A stretch of DNA of 10,108 nucleotides from Flavobacteriaceae bacterium. GTDB taxonomy: Bacteria > Bacteroidota > Bacteroidia > Flavobacteriales > Flavobacteriaceae. The notes under the pieces were generated by a model that saw only the letters and a program-made list of their open reading frames with translations, was not told the DNA's origin and searched no databases. Location: NCBI GenBank assembly GCA_016763595.1, contig JAESTN010000420.1, positions 1-10,108 on the forward strand, in the 5' to 3' direction. Positions 1 through 6,563 of the stretch are shown here, piece after piece. Every line of letters starts with the position of its first letter. Position 1 is the first letter of the stretch. Position numbers and translations under genes: made by a program.

Positions 1-1161
1 AGTGAAGTTGAAGGAACTCTTGTTGAGATTCTCTTTGAAAAAGATGAGGTTGTGGCAGTTGGAGCAGTAATTGCTGTGATAGAAACTGAAGGAGGCGCGG
101 TAGTTGAAACGAAAACTATTGAAAAAACGGCCACTCCTGGTGAAGTAGCAGCCATAGAAAAAGAAGTAACACAAACGATAGAGGCTGTGAATACTCCAAT
201 TTCAAAAACGTCTGAAAGCGGTAAGTTTTATTCGCCTTTAGTTAGAAATATTGCGCAAACCGAAGGTATTTCAATGTCAGAATTAGAAGCAATTGCAGGT
301 TCTGGTAAAGATGATAGAGTTACAAAAAGTGATATTTTATCATATATTGAAAATAGAGGAAATGCACCTCAGGTTGTTGAACAACCAAAAGTAGCAGCAA
401 AAGTTCAAGTTAAAAAGGAAGCTCCAAAGGCAGTACCCGTTTCTGTAAATGGAGAAGACGAGGTAATAGAAATGAGTAGAATGGGTAAATTGATCGCCAA
501 GCACATGGTCGATTCAATTCAAACTTCTGCACATGTACAATCGTTCATCGAAATTGATGTTACCAATATTGTAAAGTGGAGAACCAAAGTAAAAGATGCG
601 TTCTTAAAAAGAGAAGGAGAGAAACTAACGTTTACCCCAATCTTAATGCATGCAGTTGCATCTACAATTAAGAAATATCCAATGATCAATATCGCCATTA
701 GTGGTGATACTATTATAAAGAAAAAGAATATTAATTTAGGGATGGCAGCAGCCTTGCCCGATGGGAATTTAATTGTACCGGTAATTAAAAATGCAGATCA
801 ATTAAATTTAGTTGGTATGACCAAGGCGGTAAATGACTTAGCGACAAGAGCAAGAAGTAATAAATTAAAACCAGACGATATTCAAGGAGGTACCTATACA
901 GTTACGAATGTTGGAGGTTTTGGTTCTGTAATGGGAACACCAATTATCAATCAGCCACAAGTAGCAATTTTAGCATTAGGAGCCATTCGTAAAGTACCTG
1001 CTGTAATTGAAACTCCAGATGGAGATTTTATTGGAATCAGACAGAAAATGTTTGTTTCTCACTCGTATGATCACAGAGTTGTAAATGGAGCTTTAGGAGG
1101 GATGTTTATTAAAACCTTAAAAGATACTTTAGAAGCTTGGGATGTAAATCAAGATTTCTAA
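1..1161 (+). CDS. 2-oxoacid dehydrogenase E2 acyltransferase (probably branched-chain complex), 5' end outside window
   Basis: Lipoyl-dependent acyltransferase core of a 2-oxoacid dehydrogenase complex, moving acyl groups from lipoate to CoA in the cytoplasm. The frame is open from base 1, so the gene is cut by the window edge. The GTG at 52 lies inside the lipoyl domain and is not a credible start. The 386 visible residues hold the second half of a lipoyl domain (about 1-32; the lipoylated Lys should lie just upstream), an Ala/Pro/Lys/Glu linker, a subunit-binding domain (about 75-118, beginning FYSPLVRNIAQ) and the catalytic domain (about 153-386). The single visible lipoyl half and the sequence style resemble Bacteroidota branched-chain or generic 2-oxoacid E2 proteins more than PDH E2. 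That substrate assignment is inference; a 2-oxoglutarate E2 is less likely. The active-site motif reads DHRVVNG (357-363), with Asn where Asp is usual. A strong terminator follows, so this should be the last gene of its operon. Confidence 0.9.
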   Translation, partial: SEVEGTLVEILFEKDEVVAVGAVIAVIETEGGAVVETKTIEKTATPGEVAAIEKEVTQTIEAVNTPISKTSESGKFYSPLVRNIAQTEGISMSELEAIAGSGKDDRVTKSDILSYIENRGNAPQVVEQPKVAAKVQVKKEAPKAVPVSVNGEDEVIEMSRMGKLIAKHMVDSIQTSAHVQSFIEIDVTNIVKWRTKVKDAFLKREGEKLTFTPILMHAVASTIKKYPMINIAISGDTIIKKKNINLGMAAALPDGNLIVPVIKNADQLNLVGMTKAVNDLATRARSNKLKPDDIQGGTYTVTNVGGFGSVMGTPIINQPQVAILALGAIRKVPAVIETPDGDFIGIRQKMFVSHSYDHRVVNGALGGMFIKTLKDTLEAWDVNQDF

Positions 1162-1189
1162 CATATAAATTATAGATAGATTAACAAGG

Positions 1190-1216
1190 CGCTCGGAATT
1201 TCCGAGCGTTTTTTTT
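1190..1216 (+). terminator. Rho-independent terminator after the E2 gene
   Basis: A GC-rich stem CGCTCGG/CCGAGCG (1190-1196 with 1202-1208, AATTT loop) is followed by eight T residues (1209-1216). No A tract precedes the stem, so it should work only on the + strand. It separates the E2 gene from the AraC-type regulator. Confidence 0.9.
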
Positions 1217-1218
1217 GT

Positions 1219-1226
1219 TATTTTTG
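1219..1226 (+). promoter_or_regulatory. Candidate -7 box (TATTTTTG) of the AraC-family gene
   Basis: Matches the Bacteroidota -7 consensus TAnnTTTG just after the upstream terminator, 22 bp before the ATG at 1249. A start of transcription near 1231 would leave a leader of under 20 nt. No convincing -33 TTG lies at the usual distance, and the stretch is T-rich, so a chance match is possible. Confidence 0.4.
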
Positions 1227-1248
1227 AAAATGAATAATCAACGATAAA

Positions 1249-2289
1249 ATGACTTTTGACAATCCGATTTTATTTTTCTTGTGCTCGTTAGGAGTCTTTA
1301 ACGGGTTCTTAGTGAGTCTTTATTTTTTATTTTTTGAAAAAAGGAAACGCACGCAAAATACGTTGTTTGGTTTTTTGGTATTCATGTTGTCAGTTAGAAT
1401 TGGTAAATCGGTGTATTCATTATTTAGTGAAACTAAGGATTTATTAATTATGCAAATTGGACTCTCAGCCTGTTTCTTAATTGGAGTGTCCTTATTCTAT
1501 TACTTAAAATCTTCAGTAGAGAATAAAAAAATAATTCCTACTGCATGGAAATTTCATGTTTTTTTACTCTTTCTGATAGTCGTTCTTATTGGGCTTCTTA
1601 AACCATACAAAACCAATATTGATTTTTGGAGAAGTTTTGTAATTGTTATTTATTCGGTTTGGGGAGTGTATATCGTGTTTTCGGGGTTTGTTTTACGACA
1701 CATTTATAAAAAAATACTTAATAGGAATTCAGAATGTACAACATCAGAGTTATGGTTGGTTGCTGTTTTTATTGGTAATTTATTGATTTACTTAGCCTAT
1801 TTAATTGGCTATTTTTGGTTCTATTTGGTAGGGACGCTAACTTTTTCAGTTGTTTTTTACGGATTGTTTTTCTTCTTTATGTTTAAGAGAAATAGAGAAA
1901 CAATTTTTAAAGATATTCCTAAAAAATATGAAGCAAAAAAGATTGATAAAAATGAAGCTGACCTATTAATAGCACATTTGAACGAAGCAATGAATAAAAT
2001 GCTGTTTCATAAAAACACCAACATTAAATTAAATGACATTGCAAAATATTTAACGATATCGTCTCATAAATTATCGCAATTGTTGAATGATAATTTAGGG
2101 AAAAGTTTTGCGGTATTCATCAATGAATGCAGAATTGAAGATGCCAAGAAATTATTGAAAGAAAAGAACCAGTTTACCTTAGAAGCAATTGGTTTTGATG
2201 CAGGGTTTAGTTCTAAATCTACCTTTTATGCAACTTTTAAGAAAGTAACTGGTCAAACGCCATCAGAATATAAGCAGCAATATAGCTAG
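1249..2289 (+). CDS. Membrane-anchored AraC-family transcriptional regulator
   Basis: 346 residues in two parts. Residues 1-213 are very hydrophobic and form about seven membrane helices (near 7-29, 36-58, 66-86, 102-117, 128-148, 168-188, 192-213). After a basic linker, residues 235-346 form a complete AraC DNA-binding domain with two helix-turn-helix units: NIKLNDIAKYLTISSHKLSQ (258-277) and the second around LEAIGFDAGFSSKSTFYATF (311-330), ending in the typical TGQTPSEY. Such proteins, common in Bacteroidota, are thought to sense something at the inner membrane and bind DNA from there; the ligand is unknown. It lies 100 bp upstream of, and in the same direction as, an NTF2-like/DUF5916 pair and is the natural candidate regulator of that pair (inference). 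The start follows A-rich AACGATAAA, as usual in this phylum; no better upstream start exists between it and the terminator. Confidence 0.9.
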   Translation: MTFDNPILFFLCSLGVFNGFLVSLYFLFFEKRKRTQNTLFGFLVFMLSVRIGKSVYSLFSETKDLLIMQIGLSACFLIGVSLFYYLKSSVENKKIIPTAWKFHVFLLFLIVVLIGLLKPYKTNIDFWRSFVIVIYSVWGVYIVFSGFVLRHIYKKILNRNSECTTSELWLVAVFIGNLLIYLAYLIGYFWFYLVGTLTFSVVFYGLFFFFMFKRNRETIFKDIPKKYEAKKIDKNEADLLIAHLNEAMNKMLFHKNTNIKLNDIAKYLTISSHKLSQLLNDNLGKSFAVFINECRIEDAKKLLKEKNQFTLEAIGFDAGFSSKSTFYATFKKVTGQTPSEYKQQYS

Positions 2290-2300
2290 TCTTTACTCCA

Positions 2301-2331
2301 GAATTATAATTTCGGATACTTGAATTATAAT
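2301..2331 (+). promoter_or_regulatory. Direct repeat GAATTATAAT x2, 21-bp period; candidate AraC-family operator
   Basis: GAATTATAAT occurs at 2301-2310 and again at 2322-2331, both perfect, 21 bp apart start to start (two helical turns on the same DNA face). Each copy contains the palindrome ATTATAAT. It sits upstream of the candidate promoter for the 2390 gene, at roughly -71 to -41 of the predicted start of transcription, where class I/II activators bind. AraC proteins classically bind tandem direct half-sites about 21 bp apart. The link to the adjacent regulator is inference, and the AT-rich context makes a chance repeat possible. Confidence 0.4.
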
Positions 2332-2340
2332 GTACCACTA

Positions 2341-2367
2341 TTTGTTAGGGTTCCTAGAATAGATTTG
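2341..2367 (+). promoter_or_regulatory. Candidate promoter of the NTF2-like/DUF5916 operon
   Basis: TAGATTTG at 2360-2367 matches the -7 box TAnnTTTG. A TTTG at 2341-2344 could serve as the -33 element, but the 15-bp spacer is shorter than the usual 17-20, which would suit an activator-dependent promoter. The predicted start of transcription near 2372 lies about 18 nt before the ATG at 2390. Confidence 0.5.
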
Positions 2368-2389
2368 TTGAAAATCTAAAATAAGAATC

Positions 2390-2821
2390 ATGAAAAAATT
2401 ACTAGTATTAGTTACGATCCTATTCGCGTTTCAACGTACGCAAGCACAATCAGAAACTTCGTTAATTGAGAAAACTCTAAAAGAATATATGGATGGGAGT
2501 TCATATAACAAACTTGAACTAATACAAAGTGCTTTTACAAGTGATGCTACATTGTATCTTTCTGGGCGTGACGGTTTTAAGAAATACACAGCTAAAGAGT
2601 ATGCTGACTTTTTTAAAAATAGAAAAGCGGGTCAATTTAATGGACGATATACTCAAATTTTAGCAGTTGAAGTTGTTAGAGATATTGCTACAGCAAAAGT
2701 AAAAATATCTATTCCAAAGCGTAAGTGGGTTTACATAGACTTGTTTTTATTGAAGAAAACAAAACGTGGGTGGAAGATCATTAGTAAAACAGCAACAAGA
2801 ATAGATGATTCAAAAAGGTAG
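2390..2821 (+). CDS. Secreted NTF2-like protein (putative lumazine-binding/SnoaL-type fold)
   Basis: 143 residues with a signal peptide (1-19, probably cut after QA) and no lipobox Cys, so the mature protein should be soluble in the periplasm or exported. The rest resembles the small alpha+beta cone of the NTF2/SnoaL superfamily, especially the Bacteroidota 'putative lumazine-binding' group. It has an N-terminal helix (IEKTLKEYMDGSSYNKLELI), the AFTSDATLYL strand, the mid-domain KYTAKEYADFF segment, and a closing strand pair ending FLLKKTKRGWKIISKTA. Family members are diverse ligand-binding or enzyme-like proteins, and the name does not establish lumazine binding. The gene stops 4 bp before the DUF5916 gene, so the two are almost certainly co-transcribed. 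It may act as a periplasmic partner of that outer-membrane protein (inference). Start confirmed by the signal peptide and the A-rich upstream sequence. Confidence 0.85.
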   Translation: MKKLLVLVTILFAFQRTQAQSETSLIEKTLKEYMDGSSYNKLELIQSAFTSDATLYLSGRDGFKKYTAKEYADFFKNRKAGQFNGRYTQILAVEVVRDIATAKVKISIPKRKWVYIDLFLLKKTKRGWKIISKTATRIDDSKR

Positions 2822-2825
2822 TTAA

Positions 2826-4985
2826 ATGAAATACTTTATCTTATTCTTGTTAGTATCTGTTAGCTCAATTGTATATTCTCAAACTTCAGCAATTAAGTTT
2901 ATGGATACAGAAATTACCATTGATGGCAAATTTGACGAACCGGTTTGGAGCCAATTACAACAGCATACGGGGTTTTATAATTATTTGCCAACAGATGTTG
3001 GACTGGCTACAAACCAAACTGTTGTGAAATTATTTCACAATGGAACGTATTTATATGTGAGTGCCACGTACAATGATACTACTTCTAAAACCCAAGTAAG
3101 TACCTTAAAAAGAGATGTGTCAATTGCGTTTAGCGATGCTTTTATTATGATTTTGGATACTCAGAACCAACAGCAAAACGGGTATTTCTTTGCTGTGAAC
3201 TCTTTAGGAAACCAAACCGATGGATTGGTTGGTAGAAATAACGAAAGCTATAATTTGAGTTTTAGTTGGAATGCAGTTTGGCAATCTAAAGTAGTTTTAA
3301 ATGGAAATAAAAAACAGTATGAATTGGCAATACCGTTAAAAGCATTGAATTATAATGCGAGCTATGCTACATTTGGAATTCAGTTTTATGTAAGAGATAT
3401 TAAAAATAATTCTTGGACTATTTTAAAAAATGTAAAACGAAATTACGCGAATTTAGACCTGCGTTTTACAGAGAAATTTAAGGTTGAGAATTTGCCAAAT
3501 ATTTCTACATCACGTTTTACAGCAACACCTTCAATAACTGCTAGCTACCAGAAGGAAATAGAAAACAACGATGATGAAACCTTGGTGAAGCCTAGTCTAG
3601 ATTTGCAATACAATCTTTCATCTTCTTTAAAGTTAGATGCAACCATCAACCCAGATTTCTCCCAAATAGAAGTAGATCAACAAGTAACAAACCTAACTCG
3701 TTTTGCTGTGAATTTTCCTGAAAGGCGTAATTTTTTTCTTGAGAATGCAGACCTATTTTCGAATTTAGGAATGCGTGGCGTAAATCCATTTTATTCAAGA
3801 AGAATAGGTGCAAATAGTCCTATTAAATTTGGGGTAAAGCTTTCTGGGAATCTATCATCAAAAACTAGAATTGGGCTGTTAAATGTTCAGACTGATAATA
3901 ATGGCAATGTGAAATCACAAAACTATGGGGTTGTGGTTGCAGAACATCAACTGTCTCAAAATTTCACTACCACTGGGTTTTTAATTAATAGACAAGAAAC
4001 AAAAGGGTATTCTTTTAAGGAGGACTACAACAGCGTTGTTGGGGTAAATTTAAATTTTAAATCAAACAATAATAAGTGGATTGGTTTGGCAAATGTTGGT
4101 CAAAGTTTTACTGATGAAATTTCGAGTGATAATCGCTTTTATAATATAGGGGTTTGGTACAATAAGAGAGGATTTGAGTGGAATACTTCTGTAAAAAGGG
4201 TTGGTAAAAGTTACATTACTGATGTTGGTTTTATACCAAGATTGTATAATTTTGATGCTCTCAATAACACCGTTGTTAGAGAGGGGTTTACACAAACAAC
4301 TGCAGGGGTGGAGTATCAGAGGTTTTATGAAAACTCAAAAACTATAAATTCTATTCGATATGTGAATTATAGAAACAATACTTATTTTGATGCCACAGGG
4401 AGCGTAACGCAATCTTCTCATTTTTTAAATTCAGCTATTTTTTTTAAGGATTTATCAGCAATTTATTATGTGTATACCTATGATTTTGTTGATTTAAAAT
4501 ATGGATTTGACCCCTTAGGAAATGGAAATTCTCTTTTACCGGGGGCATATCAATTCGGAATATTAAAACTAGGGTATAACTCGGCAAATAATCAAAGATT
4601 TAGGTATCGGGTTCATGTGCAAAAGGGAAATTATTATAATGGAACTAGAGCAGCTGCAGGGGCCTATGTGAATTATCAATTATTACCTTTTGCTAATTTT
4701 GAAGTATCGTACGATGTAAACACTATTGATTTAAATGAATTGGGAAAAGAAATCTTTAATTTGACACGTTTTACAGGAGAAGTGTTTTTTAATAACCGCT
4801 TAAATTGGACAACCTATGTGCAGTATAATACACAATTAGATAATTTTAATGTAAATAGTCGATTGCAATGGGAGTATAAACCGTTATCATATGTATATGT
4901 AGTAGTGTCGGATAATTATATACAAAATTTTAATAGGAAGAGTTTGGGAGTAGCCTTTAAAATAAATTGTCGTTTTGATTTTTAA
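2826..4985 (+). CDS. CBM9-like / DUF5916 outer-membrane beta-barrel protein
   Basis: 719 residues. A signal peptide (1-18, ending VYS before Gln) leads into a CBM9-like beta-sandwich (about 24-215, starting TEITIDGKFDEPVWSQL). A long DUF5916 domain (about 230-719) follows. Family hallmarks seen are DATINPDFSQIEVDQ (271-285), FPERRNFFLENADLF (297-311) and FYSRRIG (322-328). The C-terminal half is rich in alternating aromatic strands and ends in Phe (RFDF), as outer-membrane barrels do. Length is typical of the family. CBM9-like domains often bind sugars, but the role of DUF5916 proteins is not established to my knowledge; nutrient uptake or envelope sensing are guesses. It lies 4 bp after the NTF2-like gene and in the same operon. 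I saw no frameshift and no terminator hairpin behind it. Confidence 0.9.
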   Translation: MKYFILFLLVSVSSIVYSQTSAIKFMDTEITIDGKFDEPVWSQLQQHTGFYNYLPTDVGLATNQTVVKLFHNGTYLYVSATYNDTTSKTQVSTLKRDVSIAFSDAFIMILDTQNQQQNGYFFAVNSLGNQTDGLVGRNNESYNLSFSWNAVWQSKVVLNGNKKQYELAIPLKALNYNASYATFGIQFYVRDIKNNSWTILKNVKRNYANLDLRFTEKFKVENLPNISTSRFTATPSITASYQKEIENNDDETLVKPSLDLQYNLSSSLKLDATINPDFSQIEVDQQVTNLTRFAVNFPERRNFFLENADLFSNLGMRGVNPFYSRRIGANSPIKFGVKLSGNLSSKTRIGLLNVQTDNNGNVKSQNYGVVVAEHQLSQNFTTTGFLINRQETKGYSFKEDYNSVVGVNLNFKSNNNKWIGLANVGQSFTDEISSDNRFYNIGVWYNKRGFEWNTSVKRVGKSYITDVGFIPRLYNFDALNNTVVREGFTQTTAGVEYQRFYENSKTINSIRYVNYRNNTYFDATGSVTQSSHFLNSAIFFKDLSAIYYVYTYDFVDLKYGFDPLGNGNSLLPGAYQFGILKLGYNSANNQRFRYRVHVQKGNYYNGTRAAAGAYVNYQLLPFANFEVSYDVNTIDLNELGKEIFNLTRFTGEVFFNNRLNWTTYVQYNTQLDNFNVNSRLQWEYKPLSYVYVVVSDNYIQNFNRKSLGVAFKINCRFDF

Positions 4986-5001
4986 AGAAATAAAATGATA
5001 G

Positions 5002-5009
5002 TATCTTTG
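5002..5009 (+). promoter_or_regulatory. Candidate -7 box (TATCTTTG) of the Met-rich protein gene
   Basis: Exact TAnnTTTG match in the short gap after the DUF5916 gene, 26 bp before the ATG at 5036. A TTG at 4975-4977 is a possible -33 element, but the 24-bp spacer is longer than usual. It suggests independent transcription of the 5036 gene, although read-through from upstream is also possible because no terminator intervenes. Confidence 0.5.
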
Positions 5010-5035
5010 GGACTTAAATCAATTTAAAAACAAAC

Positions 5036-5770
5036 ATGAAAAAAATACTTATTTTATTTGTTATGGCTTTTGCCATAAATGTAGCAGCTCAAGAATCTGT
5101 CTTATTAAGGTTAAACTATAAAAAAGGAGATATCTATATAATGAGTGTGAAAATATCTCAAGACATGGGAACAATGATGTCTATGGATGTAAGCATGAAA
5201 ATGAAACAAGAGATTACAAGTGTAACTGGAGACACTTACGTGAGTACAATGAGAATTTCACATATTTCTATGGACATGAGCCAAGGAGGCATGAACATGA
5301 GTTATGATTCTTCTAAAAGTGATGATGAATTGGATGCCTCTGGTATGATGTTGAAAGCTCAAATGGGACCCGCGTTACAATCTGTAATTACAATTAAAGG
5401 AAATACTTTAGGTAAAGTTTCTGAAATGTCTATGGAGCCAAAAGTTCCTGGAGCTCAAAATTTGGCAGATCAATTTACGAATATCGAATTCCCTAAAAAT
5501 GCTTTAAATGTTGGTGATACTTGGGAGATGTCAAAATCAACCCAAGGAATGAATATGCACTATGTATATAAAGTAAAGTCAATTACTAAAGAAATTATCT
5601 TATTAGATGTTTCTGGTAGAGTTTCGGGTGTCGCAGAAGGTACGATTACTGGAGATACGAAAGTAGATAGAAATTCTGGTGTTCCATTAATCTCTAATCT
5701 AAATATGAAGATGATGGTTCAGGGACAAGAAATGCTATCTAAAATGACAACGACTATAACTAAGCAGTAG
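5036..5770 (+). CDS. Secreted Met-rich protein, DUF6263-like
   Basis: 244 residues with a clear signal peptide (1-18, cleavage near VAA before Gln) and no lipobox, so probably periplasmic. The mature part is predicted mostly beta-strand. Features seen are an opening LRLNYKKGDIY, a long Met-rich segment (44-110) with alternating residues as in SMDVSMKMKQ, then EFPKNALNVGDTWE (151-164), a pattern typical of Bacteroidota DUF6263 proteins. I assign that family from memory with moderate confidence; no function is known to me. By my count Met makes up 27 of 244 residues, clustered at 44-110 and 224-237. The protein could be a surface or periplasmic beta-structure in which Met faces one side; metal binding or oxidant scavenging is speculation. 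It has its own candidate promoter and ends at a bidirectional terminator facing the GNAT gene. Confidence 0.8.
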   Translation: MKKILILFVMAFAINVAAQESVLLRLNYKKGDIYIMSVKISQDMGTMMSMDVSMKMKQEITSVTGDTYVSTMRISHISMDMSQGGMNMSYDSSKSDDELDASGMMLKAQMGPALQSVITIKGNTLGKVSEMSMEPKVPGAQNLADQFTNIEFPKNALNVGDTWEMSKSTQGMNMHYVYKVKSITKEIILLDVSGRVSGVAEGTITGDTKVDRNSGVPLISNLNMKMMVQGQEMLSKMTTTITKQ

Positions 5771-5787
5771 TTATTGGTTTATAATTT

Positions 5788-5818
5788 AAAAAGCCTCGAG
5801 AATTTCTCGAGGCTTTTT
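5788..5818. terminator. Bidirectional Rho-independent terminator between convergent genes
   Basis: AAAAAGCCTCGAG (5788-5800) pairs with CTCGAGGCTTTTT (5806-5818), loop AATTT. The A and T tracts on both sides let it end transcription of the + strand Met-rich gene and the - strand GNAT gene. Its T-rich arm touches the stop codon of the GNAT frame. Confidence 0.9.
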
Positions 5819-6494
5819 TATTTTTTATGAAAATACCACCAATTCATTTCTCTGGTTAATTTAAAGCCTAAAGATTCGTAAAGTCCAATTGCTGCATTTC
5901 CTTTTGTGGTATGTAAAATAGGGTGTTTGTTTTCTTTTAAAATTTCTTTCGTAACATGTGCCGTTAATTGTTTTGCATAGCCTCTACGTGTATAATCTGG
6001 ATGTGTAACAATGGCACTAATTTCTATCCAATCATTCGTTTGCATTCTTTGGCCTGCAACAGCAACTAATTTATTGTCTTTAAAAATTCCAAAATACTTT
6101 CCCATTTCAAAAGTTCTTCTTTGGTAATAACCAGGCATTACCAACCAGATTAGGTGGTGTATTTCCTCTATATGTTCTGTTGTTAATGGAGTTATTTTTT
6201 CTGAAATACGAGGGGCAATGAAGTCTTTTAAAACCATTTGACAACCTTCAATTTTTTGATGTAGAATTACAAAGTTTTCATCAAAAGTGGGTGTCTCATT
6301 TTCGCTAACCAAAAAGAAACTATCCGTTAGTTTTGCATATGCATTTAGTGCTTTGGCTGTTTTAGTGCATCTGTAAATGCTCCAAATGGGCAAATGTCAG
6401 GGGCGTAAAATTTTACATCTTCATAGGTAAGTGAAAAAGAACTGTGCGTTTCACAAAGCGAGTCCCAAACAGGGTTTTTAAGTTTTTTTTCCAT
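5818..6494 (-). pseudogene. GNAT-family N-acetyltransferase, split by a one-base frameshift
   Basis: The C-terminal part (5818-6393 frame) is a GNAT acetyltransferase: motif A with the acetyl-CoA loop is AIVTHPDYTRRGYAKQL, followed by GNAAIGLYESLGF and a WWYF ending, as in FR47-like proteins. Read alone it would need a TTG start and begin with the odd MPIWSIYRCTK. The real start is ATG at 6494: the frame MEKKLKNPVWDSL...FYAPDICPFGAFTDALK runs 49 codons to a TAA at 6345-6347. Adding one A to the four-A run (plus-strand T at 6360-6363) joins the frames as DALK-TAKALNAYAK and gives one protein of about 225 residues, normal for the family. The gene is therefore disrupted, or the base is a sequencing error. 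Substrate unknown. It lies downstream of the PDH operon but beyond a terminator. Confidence 0.85.
6360..6363 (-). other. Frameshift site in the GNAT gene (A4 run on the - strand)
   Basis: On the - strand the upstream frame reads CTA AAA CAG and the downstream frame reads AAA ACA GCC across the same bases. A fifth A restores one continuous frame. The run is too short to be a good transcriptional slippage site. Ribosomal -1 slippage of Lys-tRNA on A-AAA is formally possible but lacks a standard slippery heptamer. Confidence 0.75.
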
Positions 6495-6500
6495 CTTAGG

Positions 6501-6508
6501 CAAAAATA
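6501..6508 (-). promoter_or_regulatory. Weak candidate -7 box (TATTTTTG) of the GNAT gene
   Basis: The - strand reads TATTTTTG only 6 bp before the ATG at 6494, matching TAnnTTTG. It overlaps the T tract of the PDH operon terminator, so the match may be incidental. If real, the mRNA would be nearly leaderless. Confidence 0.25.
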
Positions 6509-6539
6509 AAAAAAGCTTGAGAATTATCTCAAGCTTTTT
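6502..6539 (-). terminator. Terminator of the pyruvate dehydrogenase operon
   Basis: Stem AAAAGCTTGAGA (6511-6522) pairs with TCTCAAGCTTTT (6527-6538), loop ATTA. On the - strand a T7-A-T5 tract follows, starting about 25 nt after the E2 stop codon. It should separate the PDH operon from the GNAT gene. Confidence 0.88.
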
Positions 6540-6563
6540 GTGTTATATATTTTATAAAAAATA

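Noticed and set aside
52..54. GTG as start codon of the first E2 gene
   Set aside because: The frame continues to base 1 with typical lipoyl-domain sequence (SEVEGTLVEILF), so the GTG is an internal Val and the gene is only cut by the window edge.
4062..4295. 77-aa open frame on the - strand
   Set aside because: It lies wholly within the DUF5916 coding sequence and has no recognisable domain.
2390..4985. SusC/SusD-type glycan uptake locus
   Set aside because: Despite the CBM9-like domain there is no TonB-dependent receptor, SusD-like lipoprotein or glycoside hydrolase in the window.
6345..6494. 49-codon frame as a separate small gene
   Set aside because: Its sequence runs straight into the GNAT protein when one base is restored, so it is the N-terminal piece of that gene and not an independent peptide.
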